Assembly (NCBI RefSeq): GCF_008993995.1
Contig: NZ_BKNN01000019.1
Span: 1 to 42,290 of the forward strand
Reading direction: 5' to 3'
Origin: Acinetobacter brisouii
GTDB taxonomy: Bacteria; Pseudomonadota; Gammaproteobacteria; Pseudomonadales; Moraxellaceae
Length of the DNA stretch: 42,290 nucleotides
Of this stretch, positions 30,815 through 38,293 are shown one piece after another. A model generated the notes under the pieces. The model worked only from the letters and a program-made list of their open reading frames with translations, was not told where the DNA came from and ran no database searches. Both the position numbers and the translations under genes were made by a program. The stretch's first letter is position 1. Each line of letters begins with the position of its first letter.

Positions 30815-31450
30815 GTGCCTATTCAAGAAATTCGTCACCCACTCATTCGCCATAAATTGGGTTTATTACGTCGTGCCGATATCAGTACTAAAAATTTTCG
30901 TGAACTTGCACAAGAAGTCACTATGTTATTGACCTATGAAGCAACAAAAGATTTGCCAGTAGTCGATCAAGAGATTCAGGGGTGGGCAGGTAAAGTAACC
31001 GCTCAGCGTATTGCAGGCAAAAAAATTACAGTTGTCCCTATTTTACGTGCAGGAATTGGTATGCTCGATGGCGTACTCAATTTGATTCCAAGTGCGAAAG
31101 TGAGTGTTTTGGGTCTTGAACGTGATGAAGAAACCTTACAGGCACGTACTTATTATAAAAAGTTAGTTCCAGATGTAGCCAACCGTATTGCCATGATCAT
31201 TGATCCGATGCTTGCAACAGGAAGTTCTCTAATTGCAGCCATTGATGTCCTAAAAGCCAGTGGTTGTAAAGATATTCGTGTGATGGTTCTAGTCGCAGCG
31301 CCAGAAGGCGTGGCAAAAGTAGAACAACAACATCCAGATGTTCGCATTTTTACCGCATCAATTGATGATGGTTTAAATGAAAATGGTTACATTGTTCCTG
31401 GTCTTGGCGATGCTGGTGATAAAATCTTCGGTAGTGTACAAAAAGACTAA
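30815..31450 (+). CDS. upp: Uracil phosphoribosyltransferase
   Basis: Upp makes UMP from uracil and PRPP in pyrimidine salvage. The PRPP loop is seen as [17 protein letters not shown] near residues 128-143, and the uracil-binding C-terminal region as [17 protein letters not shown]. Length 211, close to E. coli Upp (208). The start is a GTG at 30815, with AGGTG seven bases before it (protein [10 protein letters not shown]), matching the family N-terminus; an overlapping frame from 30741 is not coding. A TATACT at 30777-30782 may be the -10 box. It stands alone between two terminators. Confidence 0.97.
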   Translation: MPIQEIRHPLIRHKLGLLRRADISTKNFRELAQEVTMLLTYEATKDLPVVDQEIQGWAGKVTAQRIAGKKITVVPILRAGIGMLDGVLNLIPSAKVSVLGLERDEETLQARTYYKKLVPDVANRIAMIIDPMLATGSSLIAAIDVLKASGCKDIRVMVLVAAPEGVAKVEQQHPDVRIFTASIDDGLNENGYIVPGLGDAGDKIFGSVQKD

Positions 31451-31463
31451 TGTCGTTATAAAA

Positions 31464-31494
31464 AAATGCCTGTTTAATAACAGGTATTTTTTTA
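31464..31494 (+). terminator. Terminator after upp
   Basis: AATGCCTGTT / AACAGGTATT pair around a TAAT loop, with one G-T wobble, preceded by A residues and followed by seven T. It ends the upp transcript before the next gene. Confidence 0.88.
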
Positions 31495-31504
31495 TGGGGC
31501 AAGA

Positions 31505-31939
31505 ATGATGAAAAAGGCAGTCGTGCTTTTATTTATCGTTGTTGTATTGGTAGGTATTGGAACTTATATCGCTTACTCAAAACTACAACAACATGATCAA
31601 AAACGTGAACAATACACACAGCAGTTAATTGAAGAACAAAAACAGTTAATTAATGAGCAACGCAAAAAATTAGGGCATTTACCTGATCATATTCCAGAAT
31701 TAAAACCAGAAGTTAAATCATTGGTTGTTAGTCGTCCTGCACCGGCACAAAAACCTATGTCAACACCGCTTGGGTATTTTAAATGTGATGGTCGAGAGCG
31801 TTGTGGGCAAATGCATTCTTTAGCTGAAGCACGTTGGTTTGTACGTAACTGTCCAAATACCAAAATGGATGGGAATCATGATGGTGAGCCTTGCGAACAA
31901 GATTCTCGTCGTCAAACCGATCCAAATTGGCAAGAATAA
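31505..31939 (+). CDS. Membrane-anchored protein with excalibur calcium-binding domain
   Basis: The 144-residue protein has one N-terminal transmembrane helix (AVVLLFIVVVLVGIGTYIAY, about 5-24), a charged coiled-coil stretch rich in Gln, Glu and Lys to about residue 60, a Pro-rich spacer and a C-terminal excalibur domain (about 91-133). This domain has four cysteines (FKCDGRERCGQMHS, RNCPNT and GEPCEQ) and the calcium-loop motif KMDGNHDGEPCEQ. Excalibur domains occur in extracellular proteins, often linked to nucleases; no nuclease domain is present here, so the role is unknown. The double ATG at 31505/31508 leaves the start uncertain by one codon. It converges with the LysR gene with an 11-base gap. 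Confidence 0.78.
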   Translation: MMKKAVVLLFIVVVLVGIGTYIAYSKLQQHDQKREQYTQQLIEEQKQLINEQRKKLGHLPDHIPELKPEVKSLVVSRPAPAQKPMSTPLGYFKCDGRERCGQMHSLAEARWFVRNCPNTKMDGNHDGEPCEQDSRRQTDPNWQE

Positions 31940-31950
31940 AGCTGAAAATT

Positions 31951-32838
31951 TTAAGGATGCTGTTCTTCACAGAATCGCATAAAGGCTTTTAGTCCCGGCC
32001 CTTGATATTTATGCCGATGTACTAGCATATAGAGAGGGCGTCTGAGTTCCCAAAAAGGCGTTTCTAAAATCACCAGTTGACCTGAATTGAGCATAGGTAA
32101 CAATGCAAGTTTGGAAATACAGGAGATGCCTAAACCACCTGAAATGATTTTTAAAATGGCTTCATTATGACCTAAGGTCAGGCGGATTCGTGCATCTTCA
32201 AGGTGGTTCAAGATCGCATTATCAAAAACTTCACGCGTTCCCGATCCTTCTTCACGCAAGATCCATTCAACATCAGCAAAGTCCTGAGGTGTTAAAGCAC
32301 GATTGAGCTGAGCAAGTGGGTGATTTGGGGCACAACATACGGCAAGTTCATCATCTCGCCAGTGAATACTTTGTAATTGGGGTAAGTGGCATGACCCTTC
32401 AATTAAAGCCAAATCTAACTGAAATTGGTTGACTGCTTCAATCATTTGGCGAGTATTGCCAACTTGGAGTTGTAAATGAGCTTGTGGTTGTAATTGTAAA
32501 AAACCTGCCATCAAGTCTGGCACTAAATAATCACTAATTGTGAGGGTTGCTCCGAGGCGCAAATCAATACTTTGTAATTCGCCTTTAGCCACTTGTTCAA
32601 ATGCTTCACAGCGACCTAAAATTTCGAGAGCTTGGGGTAATAAAAAACGTCCAAGATCATTAAGTTGTAGGCGTTTCCCTAGGCGATCAAATAGTGGCGC
32701 ACCCAATCCATCTTCTAAATCTGCCAATGCCATACTGGCTGCACTTTGGGTCAGTTTGACTGCATCGCTGGCTTTAGTAACCGTTCCTTCCTGAGCTACG
32801 GCTACAAAAACAGCCAATTGGCGTAAGGTCATGCGCAT
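31951..32838 (-). CDS. LysR-family regulator, probably FinR-like, divergent from fpr
   Basis: The protein has an N-terminal LysR winged helix (MTLRQLAVFVAVAQEGTVTK, then ASDAVKLTQSAASMALADLE) and a periplasmic-binding-like effector domain, 296 residues in all, typical for the family. The start at 32838 is chosen because AAGG stands eight bases upstream; the frame is open further to 32922, but that would read into the fpr start. The gene is back to back with fpr across 82 bases. In Pseudomonas putida the LysR protein FinR sits divergent from fpr and is needed for its induction by oxidative stress, so the same role is inferred here from position. Orthology was not tested. Confidence 0.83.
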   Translation of the reverse strand: MRMTLRQLAVFVAVAQEGTVTKASDAVKLTQSAASMALADLEDGLGAPLFDRLGKRLQLNDLGRFLLPQALEILGRCEAFEQVAKGELQSIDLRLGATLTISDYLVPDLMAGFLQLQPQAHLQLQVGNTRQMIEAVNQFQLDLALIEGSCHLPQLQSIHWRDDELAVCCAPNHPLAQLNRALTPQDFADVEWILREEGSGTREVFDNAILNHLEDARIRLTLGHNEAILKIISGGLGISCISKLALLPMLNSGQLVILETPFWELRRPLYMLVHRHKYQGPGLKAFMRFCEEQHP

Positions 32839-32859
32839 AGTTGAAGCCTTAATGAGTAA

Positions 32860-32873
32860 AAATATCAATATTT
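32860..32873. promoter_or_regulatory. AAATAT-CA-ATATTT palindrome in the lysR-fpr gap
   Basis: A perfect inverted repeat with 6-base arms lies in the 82-base gap shared by the divergent LysR gene and fpr. LysR proteins commonly bind such dyads (T-N11-A type) in this position, but AT-rich palindromes also arise by chance. Confidence 0.3.
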
Positions 32874-32920
32874 GCCTCGCCATGCTAACATGAGCCGACG
32901 AATTCTTGCACCTTGAAATC

Positions 32921-33682
32921 ATGACATCTGAAAAATTTACTGTGGAAAAAGTCTTATCGATTCAACGCTGGGCAGATAATTTATTCAGCTTTACCATGAC
33001 ACGACCTGCTCACTTTAAATTTACAGCAGGGCAGTTTGCACGAATCGGAATCAAAGTGGATGATGAGCTGATTGTACGGGCATATTCCGTTGTTTCATCA
33101 CCCTATGATGAAACGCTAGAGTTTTTTTCAATTGTTGTTCCTGATGGTGCATTTACATCACGTTTAAAAGATTTACAGATTGGTGATGCGTTATATCTGG
33201 AAAAAATTCCGTATGGCTTTTTAACTTTGGCACGTTATCAGCAGCCATTGCCACAAGATTTATGGTTACTAGCGACAGGAACAGGACTCGCACCATTTTT
33301 ATCGATGCTGCAAGATTTTGAAACATGGAAAAATTATCAAAAAATTACTTTGGTTTATAGTGTACGTACACAAGCAGAATTAGCTTATGTTGAGCGCATT
33401 CAGGAGATTGCTGCAACTTTTGGTGAGGGGCACACAGGTTTTCGGTTTGTACCAATTATTACCCGCGATCCTCAAGCCGCCTTACATCAGCGTTTGCCGA
33501 TTCTCATTGAAAATGGACAGCTAGAAGCATTTGTTGGTCAACCGTTTAATTCAGCAACTAGCCATATTATGCTCTGTGGTAATCCACAAATGGTCGAAGA
33601 TACCAAAGAGGCACTCAAGCAGCGCGGTTTAAGCATGAACCGTCGTGGTGAGGGCAATATTGCCGTTGAAAATTACTGGTAA
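32921..33682 (+). CDS. fpr: Ferredoxin--NADP(+) reductase
   Basis: This is a bacterial FNR flavoenzyme that exchanges electrons between NADPH and ferredoxin or flavodoxin, commonly tied to oxidative stress and iron-sulfur cluster supply. It has the FAD-binding RAYSVVSSPYDE motif near residues 52-63, the NADP-binding LLATGTGLAPFLSML near 114-128, the late MLCGNPQMVEDTK and the C-terminal aromatic end AVENYW. The start at ATG 32921 (MTSEKFTVEKV, 254 residues) is preferred over an upstream TTG at 32906. The ribosome binding site is weak. Confidence 0.94.
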   Translation: MTSEKFTVEKVLSIQRWADNLFSFTMTRPAHFKFTAGQFARIGIKVDDELIVRAYSVVSSPYDETLEFFSIVVPDGAFTSRLKDLQIGDALYLEKIPYGFLTLARYQQPLPQDLWLLATGTGLAPFLSMLQDFETWKNYQKITLVYSVRTQAELAYVERIQEIAATFGEGHTGFRFVPIITRDPQAALHQRLPILIENGQLEAFVGQPFNSATSHIMLCGNPQMVEDTKEALKQRGLSMNRRGEGNIAVENYW

Positions 33683-33696
33683 TTGAAAGGTAGATG

Positions 33697-33728
33697 ATAT
33701 GTTTGTGTGGTTTAATGCACAAACATAT
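33697..33728. terminator. Hairpin between convergent fpr and unknown gene
   Basis: ATATGTTTGTG / CACAAACATAT form an 11-bp perfect stem with a 10-base loop. Its right arm lies within the last codons of the minus-strand gene. There is no T tract on either side, so it is a weaker terminator candidate than the others in the window. Confidence 0.45.
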
Positions 33729-34134
33729 CCATAAATGTACGGATCTCATTAATTGCGGTATCGACATCGGAAGTGAGCCATGTCGGCTCAAACAAGCCTG
33801 CATAAAATTCAAGACGTTCTTGTGGAACCACAAGGCGGATCAAGCATTCTTCTTCAACCATTCGCCACGGAATAATGGGCGTTTCCTGATCGAGGAACAC
33901 TGTGACATTTCTCAGGTCGATCACCATTGCACTGATACAGTCAGGAAATGGCATGACTGAAAATTCTTCAGTACGGCGGCGTAGATACTCTAAATCACCC
34001 CACTTCAAAGCATAGCTCGGCTTGCTGAATTCAATCACGCCAATGAGATGTTGATCTCGTGTGTAGTGTAAGTAACACTGATGAGTGACATCGGTGTCGA
34101 GTTCAAGGGAAGTAGATTCTAGTCTATACGACAT
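33712..34134 (-). CDS. Hypothetical protein, about 140 residues
   Basis: I do not recognise this protein. From the likely start at 34134 (MSYRLESTSLELDTD; a second ATG stands directly before it at 34137) it has about 140 residues, no signal peptide and no membrane helix. The sequence has a polar N-terminus and alternating hydrophobic strands (LIGVIEFSKPSYALKWGDLEYL, cited here as GVIEFSKPSYALKWGDL; later CISAMVIDLRNVTVFLD), then MVEEECLIRLVVPQERLE. That suggests a small alpha/beta or PilZ-like fold, but no motif settles this. The open frame continues upstream to 34239 without a ribosome binding site. It is convergent with fpr. Confidence 0.62.
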   Translation of the reverse strand: MSYRLESTSLELDTDVTHQCYLHYTRDQHLIGVIEFSKPSYALKWGDLEYLRRRTEEFSVMPFPDCISAMVIDLRNVTVFLDQETPIIPWRMVEEECLIRLVVPQERLEFYAGLFEPTWLTSDVDTAINEIRTFMDMFVH

Positions 34135-34297
34135 CATCGTGGCATATTGAAAAAGTGGCACATAGTATAGCTTATTTTTCGATGACAACAGATAAACAAT
34201 GTATACGTGATGATAATGCTTTTTCACACAATGATACATAAACTTAGATTAGTATAAAAAATAGTCAAATTGACGTGATAGAAAGGAGAAGATGACA

Positions 34298-34489
34298 ATG
34301 TTACGCCATCTAAGTCGGTCACTTCATGAGATGCATGTAAAAGAAGATAAGCGCTTGATGCGTTTCATGTTTGCTGTGATTATCGTATTTTATGCTTCCA
34401 TCGTTGTATATATGTTTACTCATAGCAGCCCAAGTGCCAAAGATGCCTATATCGGGCATCCTCAAGCAGCCAAAGTCGTAAAAAACTAA
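34298..34489 (+). CDS. Small single-pass membrane protein, 63 residues
   Basis: The short protein has a charged N-terminus (LHEMHVKEDKRLMR), one transmembrane helix (FMFAVIIVFYASIVVYMFTH) and a short polar tail. The ribosome binding site decides the start: AAGGAG at 34283-34288 is nine bases before the ATG at 34298 but only three before the ATG at 34292. I do not recognise a family. A strong hairpin follows, which with the good ribosome binding site supports a real gene. Confidence 0.68.
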   Translation: MLRHLSRSLHEMHVKEDKRLMRFMFAVIIVFYASIVVYMFTHSSPSAKDAYIGHPQAAKVVKN

Positions 34490-34501
34490 ATGATCATTTC
34501 A

Positions 34502-34536
34502 CTGTTGAAGGAATGGAATTCCTTCAACAGTTTTAT
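34502..34536. terminator. Terminator, convergent
   Basis: CTGTTGAAGGAAT / ATTCCTTCAACAG form a perfect 13-bp stem with a GGA loop, and TTTTATA follows on the plus strand. It reaches the stop codon of the convergent BaiN-like gene at 34533. Confidence 0.85.
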
Positions 34537-35732
34537 ACATATTCGGCTGCTGCTGCTGCACATGACCAAGCCCATTGAAAGTTATAACCCCCTAAGTGTC
34601 CTGTCACATCAAGGACTTCTCCTAAAAAGAATAAGCCTTTTTGCTTTTTACTTTCCATGGTTTTAGATGAGACTTCGTCTGTATCGACGCCACCTAAAGT
34701 GACTTCCGCAGTTCGGTAACCCTCTGTTCCTGATGGTTTAACCTGAAAATTTTGTAATTGTGTCGCAATTTTTTCTAATTTTTGGTCGCTCATTTGCCCA
34801 ATCGCTGTTTCACTGTCCGCTTGCCAAATCAATTGTTGCAATTCGGCAATGACTGATTTTGCTGCTAATTCAGTGAACAATGTTCTTAATAGGCTTTTAG
34901 GATGGCTCTGTTTTTTCTGCTTTAGCCATGTGAAAAGATCATGTGTTGGGAAAAAGTTGATCTGAAAACTTTCACCCACTTGCCAATAGTTAGAAAGCTG
35001 TAAAGAACTTGGCCCACTTAATCCACGGTGAGTAAAAAGTAGAGCTTCGGTAAATTCAATCTGTGGATTGCTTAATGTTGCATCTAAAGCATTGCCACTT
35101 AAACGTGTTGTCACTTCTTTAAACTGGTCAGAAAATGTAAATGGGACTAAACCTGCACGAGTTGGGTAGATCTGATGACCAAACTGTTTTGCCAGTTGAT
35201 AACCGAAATCCGAGCCACCCAGTGTTGGAATAGATAAGCCACCTGTTGCAACAGCAACCGATTCAGCTCTAAAGTCTTGACTTTGCGTCTTTACACTAAA
35301 CTGACCATCTTCAAGAACCTGAACAGCTTCGACTTCAGCAGAAGTCTGAATCTCAACCAAATTGGTTTTGCTACATTCGGACAAGAGCATATTCAAAATG
35401 TCTTTTGCACCGTTGAGCGTAAACAGTTGTCCGTGTTTACGCTCTTCATAGGCGATGCCATATTCACAGACCAAGCCGATAAAATCCCATTGGGTATAAC
35501 GTGACAGTGCAGATTTTACAAAGTGTGGGTTATGACAAAGATAATGTTTCGGTTCGACATCAAGGTTAGTAAAATTACATTTACCACCGCCTGACATTAG
35601 AATTTTTTTGCCGACTTTATTGGCTTTTTCGAGAACCAAAACCGAGCGACCACGTTTGGCTGCACATGCTGCCAGCATCAAGCCTGATGCACCTGCGCCT
35701 AATACGATGACATCATAGTGTTGAGCAGCCAT
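34533..35732 (-). CDS. NAD(P)/FAD-dependent oxidoreductase, BaiN/YhiN (HI0933) family
   Basis: This flavoprotein of 399 residues has the dinucleotide-binding GAGASG motif at about 12-17, the family signature KANKVGKKILMSGGGKCNFTN (cited by its core KVGKKILMSGGGKCNFTN) near 38-56, and SVAVATGGLSIPTLGGSDFG near 155-175. The C-terminal YNFQWAWSCAAAAA motif is typical. The physiological substrate of the family is unknown; BaiN of gut clostridia acts on bile acids, which does not carry over here. GGAG is seven bases before the start. It follows the PLP-enzyme gene by 30 bases on the same strand. Confidence 0.88.
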   Translation of the reverse strand: MAAQHYDVIVLGAGASGLMLAACAAKRGRSVLVLEKANKVGKKILMSGGGKCNFTNLDVEPKHYLCHNPHFVKSALSRYTQWDFIGLVCEYGIAYEERKHGQLFTLNGAKDILNMLLSECSKTNLVEIQTSAEVEAVQVLEDGQFSVKTQSQDFRAESVAVATGGLSIPTLGGSDFGYQLAKQFGHQIYPTRAGLVPFTFSDQFKEVTTRLSGNALDATLSNPQIEFTEALLFTHRGLSGPSSLQLSNYWQVGESFQINFFPTHDLFTWLKQKKQSHPKSLLRTLFTELAAKSVIAELQQLIWQADSETAIGQMSDQKLEKIATQLQNFQVKPSGTEGYRTAEVTLGGVDTDEVSSKTMESKKQKGLFFLGEVLDVTGHLGGYNFQWAWSCAAAAAEYV

Positions 35733-35762
35733 GTGAGTTCTCCAAATGCTAAAAACCGCGCA

Positions 35763-36662
35763 TTATACTGAAATTTTTGGCATGGCGCCTAACTCTTGTG
35801 TACGCCCTTGCAAGCCTCCTGTGTGAATCGCAAGAATTCGGGTGCCAGCCTGAAAATAGTCGTGTTCAATTAAATCAAAAAGCCCCATTAACATTTTGCC
35901 TGTATAGACCTGTTCGAGTGGAATCTGATACGTCTGTTCAAACTTTCGAATAAATTTCAGCAGTTCAGGGGAAGTTTTAGCATAGCCACCGCAACAATAA
36001 GCATCGAGGATTTTCCAGTTGTTTTTATGCGTCATTTGGCTAACAGCTTGAGTGAGAAATTCACCTTTCAGTGCTGAAAAACCCAGTAATTGATGATGAG
36101 TATGACTGGCTTCAATCAGACCTGAGAGTGTGCCACCTGTACCAACTGCACAGCAAAATACATCGTAGTTGTTTAAGTCTGCTTTTGTCAGAATTTCCCG
36201 ACAACCTTGAATGGCAAGTGCATTGCTACCACCTTCAGGAATCACATAACTATCGGGGAATTGCTGTTGTAATTGTGCTAAAAAGTTGGGTTCATGACGT
36301 TGTTGATAGCGCTGTCTGGAAATAAATTCAAGCTGCATTCCCATGTTACGGGCTGTTTCTAAAGTTGGATTTAACGGACGTTGAGCCAGTTCCTCTCCAC
36401 GAATCATGCCGATGCTACGAAGTCCCAACATTTGGGCTGCATATGCTGTCGCTGCAATATGATTGGAATATGCACCGCCAAAGGTCAGTACTGAAGTTTT
36501 ATTCTGCTGCTGTGCCTCTAGCAAATTGTATTTGAGTTTGTAAAACTTGTTGCCTGAAATCTGTGGATGAATCAGATCTAACCGTTTGAGATCGAGCTGA
36601 ATATCATCTTGTACTTGTAGTGACTGGATTGGAATCTCGGATCGCTGTGCTTGAATCTGCAT
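35763..36662 (-). CDS. PLP-dependent ACC deaminase / D-cysteine desulfhydrase family protein
   Basis: This is a fold-type II PLP enzyme of about 299 residues. The PLP lysine is expected in HPQISGNKFYKLKYN near 36-45, the phosphate or substrate loop in LTFGGAYSNHIAATA near 60-70, and the glycine loop in VGTGGTLSGLIEA. Members act as ACC deaminases or D-cysteine desulfhydrases, and automatic annotation often says ACC deaminase; the sequence does not decide. The start is either ATG 36668, inside hlyD, or ATG 36662, which overlaps the hlyD stop as TAATG. The second has AGGT eight bases upstream, supplied by the hexamer repeat at the end of hlyD. The gene is probably co-transcribed with hlyD. Confidence 0.86.
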   Translation of the reverse strand: MQIQAQRSEIPIQSLQVQDDIQLDLKRLDLIHPQISGNKFYKLKYNLLEAQQQNKTSVLTFGGAYSNHIAATAYAAQMLGLRSIGMIRGEELAQRPLNPTLETARNMGMQLEFISRQRYQQRHEPNFLAQLQQQFPDSYVIPEGGSNALAIQGCREILTKADLNNYDVFCCAVGTGGTLSGLIEASHTHHQLLGFSALKGEFLTQAVSQMTHKNNWKILDAYCCGGYAKTSPELLKFIRKFEQTYQIPLEQVYTGKMLMGLFDLIEHDYFQAGTRILAIHTGGLQGRTQELGAMPKISV

Positions 36663-37816
36663 TAGCATGTACCTGTACCTGTACCTGTACCTGTTCCTGC
36701 ACTTGCGGTATCTACCGAGGTAATCACCGACATGCCTGGTCTTAGGCGACTCAGTTCAGGCTGATTGGGGTCAATCGAGATTTTTACAGAAATACGCTGA
36801 ACCACTTTAGTAAAGTTGTCTGTCGCGTTATCGGTTTTGAGTACACTAAACTCAGAACCTGCAGCAGGGGAAATTTCAGCCACATGTCTAACAAATTTTT
36901 TGTGATTTAAAGCATCTACTGTAAAAAATGCCTTTTGCCCAATTTGCATATTGGCAATTTGGGTTTCTTTAAAGTTAGCGATTACCCATGTGGTTTGCGG
37001 AATCAGATAGAGCAGTTGTGATCCCGCACCGACATATTGCCCAACCCGTGGAGAAACCTCACCAAGCTGTCCATCCATTGGCGCTGTAATAATGCTGTAG
37101 TCTTTGGTGGTATTGGCCTGATCAAGCTGCGCAGCCGCATTTTTGATTTGTGCCTGTAAGCCAACCGTTGCAATTTTTGCAGTTTTTAAGGCTTCTTCTG
37201 CCACTTTAACATTGGCTTTGGCTTCATTGAGTAAAGCTAAATTATTGGCAACACTGGCTTGGCTTTGGTCAAGATCCGTTTTAGCAATCGCACCGCTATT
37301 TCCTAATGCCTGATAACGCTGTAATTGTTGCAAGGACAATTGGTATTGTGACTCAACTTGAGCAACTTTGGTTTGCGCGGCAGTGACATCTGCTGCACGT
37401 TGTGCAATAGTTTGTTTTTGGTTGCTAAAGCTATTGGCTGCTTGTTCAACACTCGATTGGGCTTGTGAGACTTTTTGATTATATGCAGTCGGATCAATTT
37501 TAATCAGCACTTGTCCTTTTTTAACATGATCAAAATCACTGACTAAAACATCCTGAATATAACCATTGATTTGGGACGATAAAACCGTAGTTTTCCCCTT
37601 AATATAGCTGTTATCGGTCTGTTGAATTGGCGTATTGAATGGGCCAATTTGCCATGCCCACATAATGATGCTAATTCCGACAAGTAAAATAAAAAACATC
37701 AGAATCAGTGTCGATTTTTGAGTTTCAATCAACTTACTAACCCGTGGCACATTTTTTAACTGAGCTTGGGCTGTTTCTGCTGTTGCAGGTGTTTCATTAT
37801 TTGGCTGTTCACTCAT
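36662..37816 (-). CDS. HlyD/EmrA-type membrane fusion protein
   Basis: This is a periplasmic adaptor of a multidrug efflux pump of the EmrAB type. It has one transmembrane helix (LILMFFILLVGISIIMWAW, about 36-56), an N-terminal beta-barrel/lipoyl part (DNSYIKGKTTVLSSQINGYI, and VKKGQVLIKIDPTAYNQKV), an alpha-helical hairpin of about 130 residues rich in Gln and Ala, and the second lipoyl half (MDGQLGEVSPRVGQYVGAGS). The start is placed at ATG 37816 (MSEQPNNETP); a TTG at 37828 would add four residues. The C-terminus ends in a short Gly-Thr repeat coded by a hexanucleotide repeat. It lies directly downstream of the MFS gene, which has a large internal deletion. Confidence 0.88.
   Translation of the reverse strand: MSEQPNNETPATAETAQAQLKNVPRVSKLIETQKSTLILMFFILLVGISIIMWAWQIGPFNTPIQQTDNSYIKGKTTVLSSQINGYIQDVLVSDFDHVKKGQVLIKIDPTAYNQKVSQAQSSVEQAANSFSNQKQTIAQRAADVTAAQTKVAQVESQYQLSLQQLQRYQALGNSGAIAKTDLDQSQASVANNLALLNEAKANVKVAEEALKTAKIATVGLQAQIKNAAAQLDQANTTKDYSIITAPMDGQLGEVSPRVGQYVGAGSQLLYLIPQTTWVIANFKETQIANMQIGQKAFFTVDALNHKKFVRHVAEISPAAGSEFSVLKTDNATDNFTKVVQRISVKISIDPNQPELSRLRPGMSVITSVDTASAGTGTGTGTGTC
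36670..36699. repeat. TACCTG hexanucleotide repeat (4 copies plus a variant)
   Basis: Four tandem copies of TACCTG at 36670-36693 are followed by TTCCTG. On the coding strand this is CAGGTA and codes Gly-Thr pairs at the end of hlyD. Slippage by whole units would change the HlyD tail by two residues without frameshift. Each unit contains AGGT, a Shine-Dalgarno-like string in front of the next gene. Confidence 0.88.
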
Positions 37817-37832
37817 AGCACGACTCAAAATA

Positions 37833-38293
37833 TTAGGAAGATTGCGATTGGCGATGGGCGTTATAGCGTGTCCATGCGATATTACTTAAGCCCCAAATCA
37901 GTAAAATCACAGCAAAAATGCCATTTAAATAAATCACATCGGCTGCGCGGCAGTTTGAGTGATACCACCATAACAAAACAGCAGATCGCCAACCCTTTGC
38001 TGGCGGGCTTTAAATAAAATCAGGTTTGAGCTGACATTTGCCATCACATAGGCAGCAGGTAGCCATGCACCTTCGATAGGGGTTAAACCATATTCACCTT
38101 GTAGCTGAGGTAAGTTTGCAGTAATAAAACCATTACTCTGTCCTGCAGACAGTGCAATAAACGTCCCAATAAAAAAATATAAATAACGCTTCCCTGATGA
38201 ATGGGCAATAGATGGGGGAGAACCTGGCAGGACAGGACGCTCATCTGCCGTCCAGTCAGGTGGAGTCTCCAAATAACGGAGCTGTTTATCCAT
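37833..38293 (-). pseudogene. MFS multidrug transporter (EmrB/DHA2 type) with large internal deletion
   Basis: From ATG 38293 the first roughly 98 residues are a normal start of a DHA2 transporter: a polar N-terminus, a first transmembrane segment (YLYFFIGTFIALSAGQSNGF), then ITANLPQLQGEYGLTP and YVMANVSSNLILFKARQQ. After that the frame reads 20 unrelated residues to a stop at 37934. In another frame the stretch to the stop at 37833 codes a single hydrophobic tail, DVIYLNGIFAVILLIWGLSN, then IAWTRYNAHRQSQSS, which fits the last transmembrane helix of such a transporter. About 350-400 residues of 14-helix core are missing, with a frameshift at the junction near 38000-38020. The family assignment of the tail is inference. 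The start overlaps the tetR stop by eight bases and the stop lies just before hlyD, as expected for a former tetR-emrB-emrA operon. Confidence 0.8.

Noticed and set aside
36670-36699. CRISPR or VNTR array
   Set aside because: The unit is six bases with no spacers; it is a simple coding microsatellite.
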